A stretch of 15,449 nt of DNA from Candidatus Methanosuratincola petrocarbonis (ex Vanwonterghem et al. 2016) (GTDB lineage: Archaea; Thermoproteota; Methanomethylicia; Methanomethylicales; Methanomethylicaceae), in assembly GCA_001717015.1 (NCBI GenBank), contig MAGV01000083.1, positions 1-15,449 of the forward strand. Direction: 5' to 3'. Shown here piece after piece: positions 15,193 to 15,449 of this stretch. Each line of letters begins with the position of its first letter. Positions within the stretch are counted from its first letter, which is position 1. Position numbers and translations under genes: made by a program. The notes under the pieces were generated by a model. It did not search any database and had not been told where the DNA came from. It saw only the letters and a program-made list of their open reading frames with translations.

Positions 15193-15449
15193 ATGTCCCT
15201 CAGGGTAGCGCCTTCAAAGATGAACCTGATCAGGTTCAAGCGAACCCTCTCTTTTCTGAGTAGGGCGCACGATCTTTTGGAGGAGAAGAGGGACATACTG
15301 CTGCTCGAGGTGAACCGGCGCATCGGCGAGGCCACAAAACTCAGGGCCGACCTCGACAGAATCCTAAGGGAGGCTTATACGGCGCTTGATGAAGCTGCAG
15401 CAGTTGTAGGATCAAAAGAGATAGCGTCTGCAGCAAAATTCCCTTCGAC
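15193..15449 (+). CDS. atpD: A-type ATP synthase subunit D, 5' part (cut by window edge)
   Basis: About 85 codons are visible, beginning MSLRVAPSKMNLIRFKRTL and continuing with a long charged helix (AHDLLEEKRDILLLEVNRRI). This is the classical N-terminal coiled-coil of subunit D, the central rotor shaft of A/V-type ATPases. The full protein is usually about 200-215 residues, so more than half lies beyond the window. The ATG is ten bases after the atpB stop; no strong ribosome-binding site is visible. The A-B-D order is the conserved one. Confidence 0.9.
   Translation, partial: MSLRVAPSKMNLIRFKRTLSFLSRAHDLLEEKRDILLLEVNRRIGEATKLRADLDRILREAYTALDEAAAVVGSKEIASAAKFPS

Overview
The window is archaeal and carries two energy-conversion gene clusters in tandem on the + strand: an almost complete energy-converting [NiFe] hydrogenase of the methanogen Ehb type (group 4, relatives of Mbh and complex I), followed directly by the first genes of an archaeal A-type ATP synthase. 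Archaeal origin is supported by the family content (Ehb, A-type ATPase, endonuclease Q), by TATA-like boxes about 25 bases before the likely transcript starts, and by ribosome-binding sites that often use the GGTGA(T) part of the archaeal anti-SD complement. Ehb points to a methanogen or close relative. The ATPase gene order (F-E-A-B-D instead of H-I-K-E-C-F-A-B-D) and the split or fused Ehb subunits do not look like a class I methanogen. A Thermoproteota-type methanogen such as Methanomethylicia ('Verstraetearchaeota') is my best guess, but this is inference only.

Layout. 1-915 (- strand): 3'-truncated endonuclease Q, a repair enzyme transcribed divergently. 916-1131: divergent intergenic region with one TATA-like box per direction. 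1132-1413: small unrecognised soluble protein with two HxH motifs, first gene of the hydrogenase operon. 1419-6111: membrane arm, with MrpE-, MrpF-, MrpG-, MbhD-, MrpC- and MrpD-like subunits, two small membrane proteins and a fused MbhE/MrpB-like subunit (ehbA to ehbJ). 6112-8140: electron-transfer arm, a 4-cluster and a 10-cluster polyferredoxin followed by a 2-cluster ferredoxin (ehbK split in two, ehbL). 8130-11098: small subunit, [NiFe] large subunit, NuoH-like anchor and EhbP. 11115 to the end: ATP synthase subunits F, E, A, B and the first part of D.

How it works together. Ehb in methanogens couples electron exchange between ferredoxin and H2 to H+ or Na+ movement through the Mrp-like arm. 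The ATP synthase uses or makes the same ion gradient. The genes are packed with 1-17 base overlaps or very short gaps, so translational coupling is likely. The only plausible break is an AT-rich junction at about 11040-11130, with a TATA-like element and a T8 tract over the atpF start.

The most interesting points are: the polyferredoxin split whose two halves add up to the 14 clusters reported for the single EhbK of Methanothermobacter; the leading small protein with a possible four-histidine hairpin; an MrpE-like subunit without membrane helices beside an MrpG-like subunit with an extra N-terminal membrane region; a non-canonical P-loop in ATP synthase subunit A; and the reordered ATPase cluster lacking H, C, I and K upstream. 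I see no tRNA, rRNA, CRISPR array, insertion sequence or attachment site.
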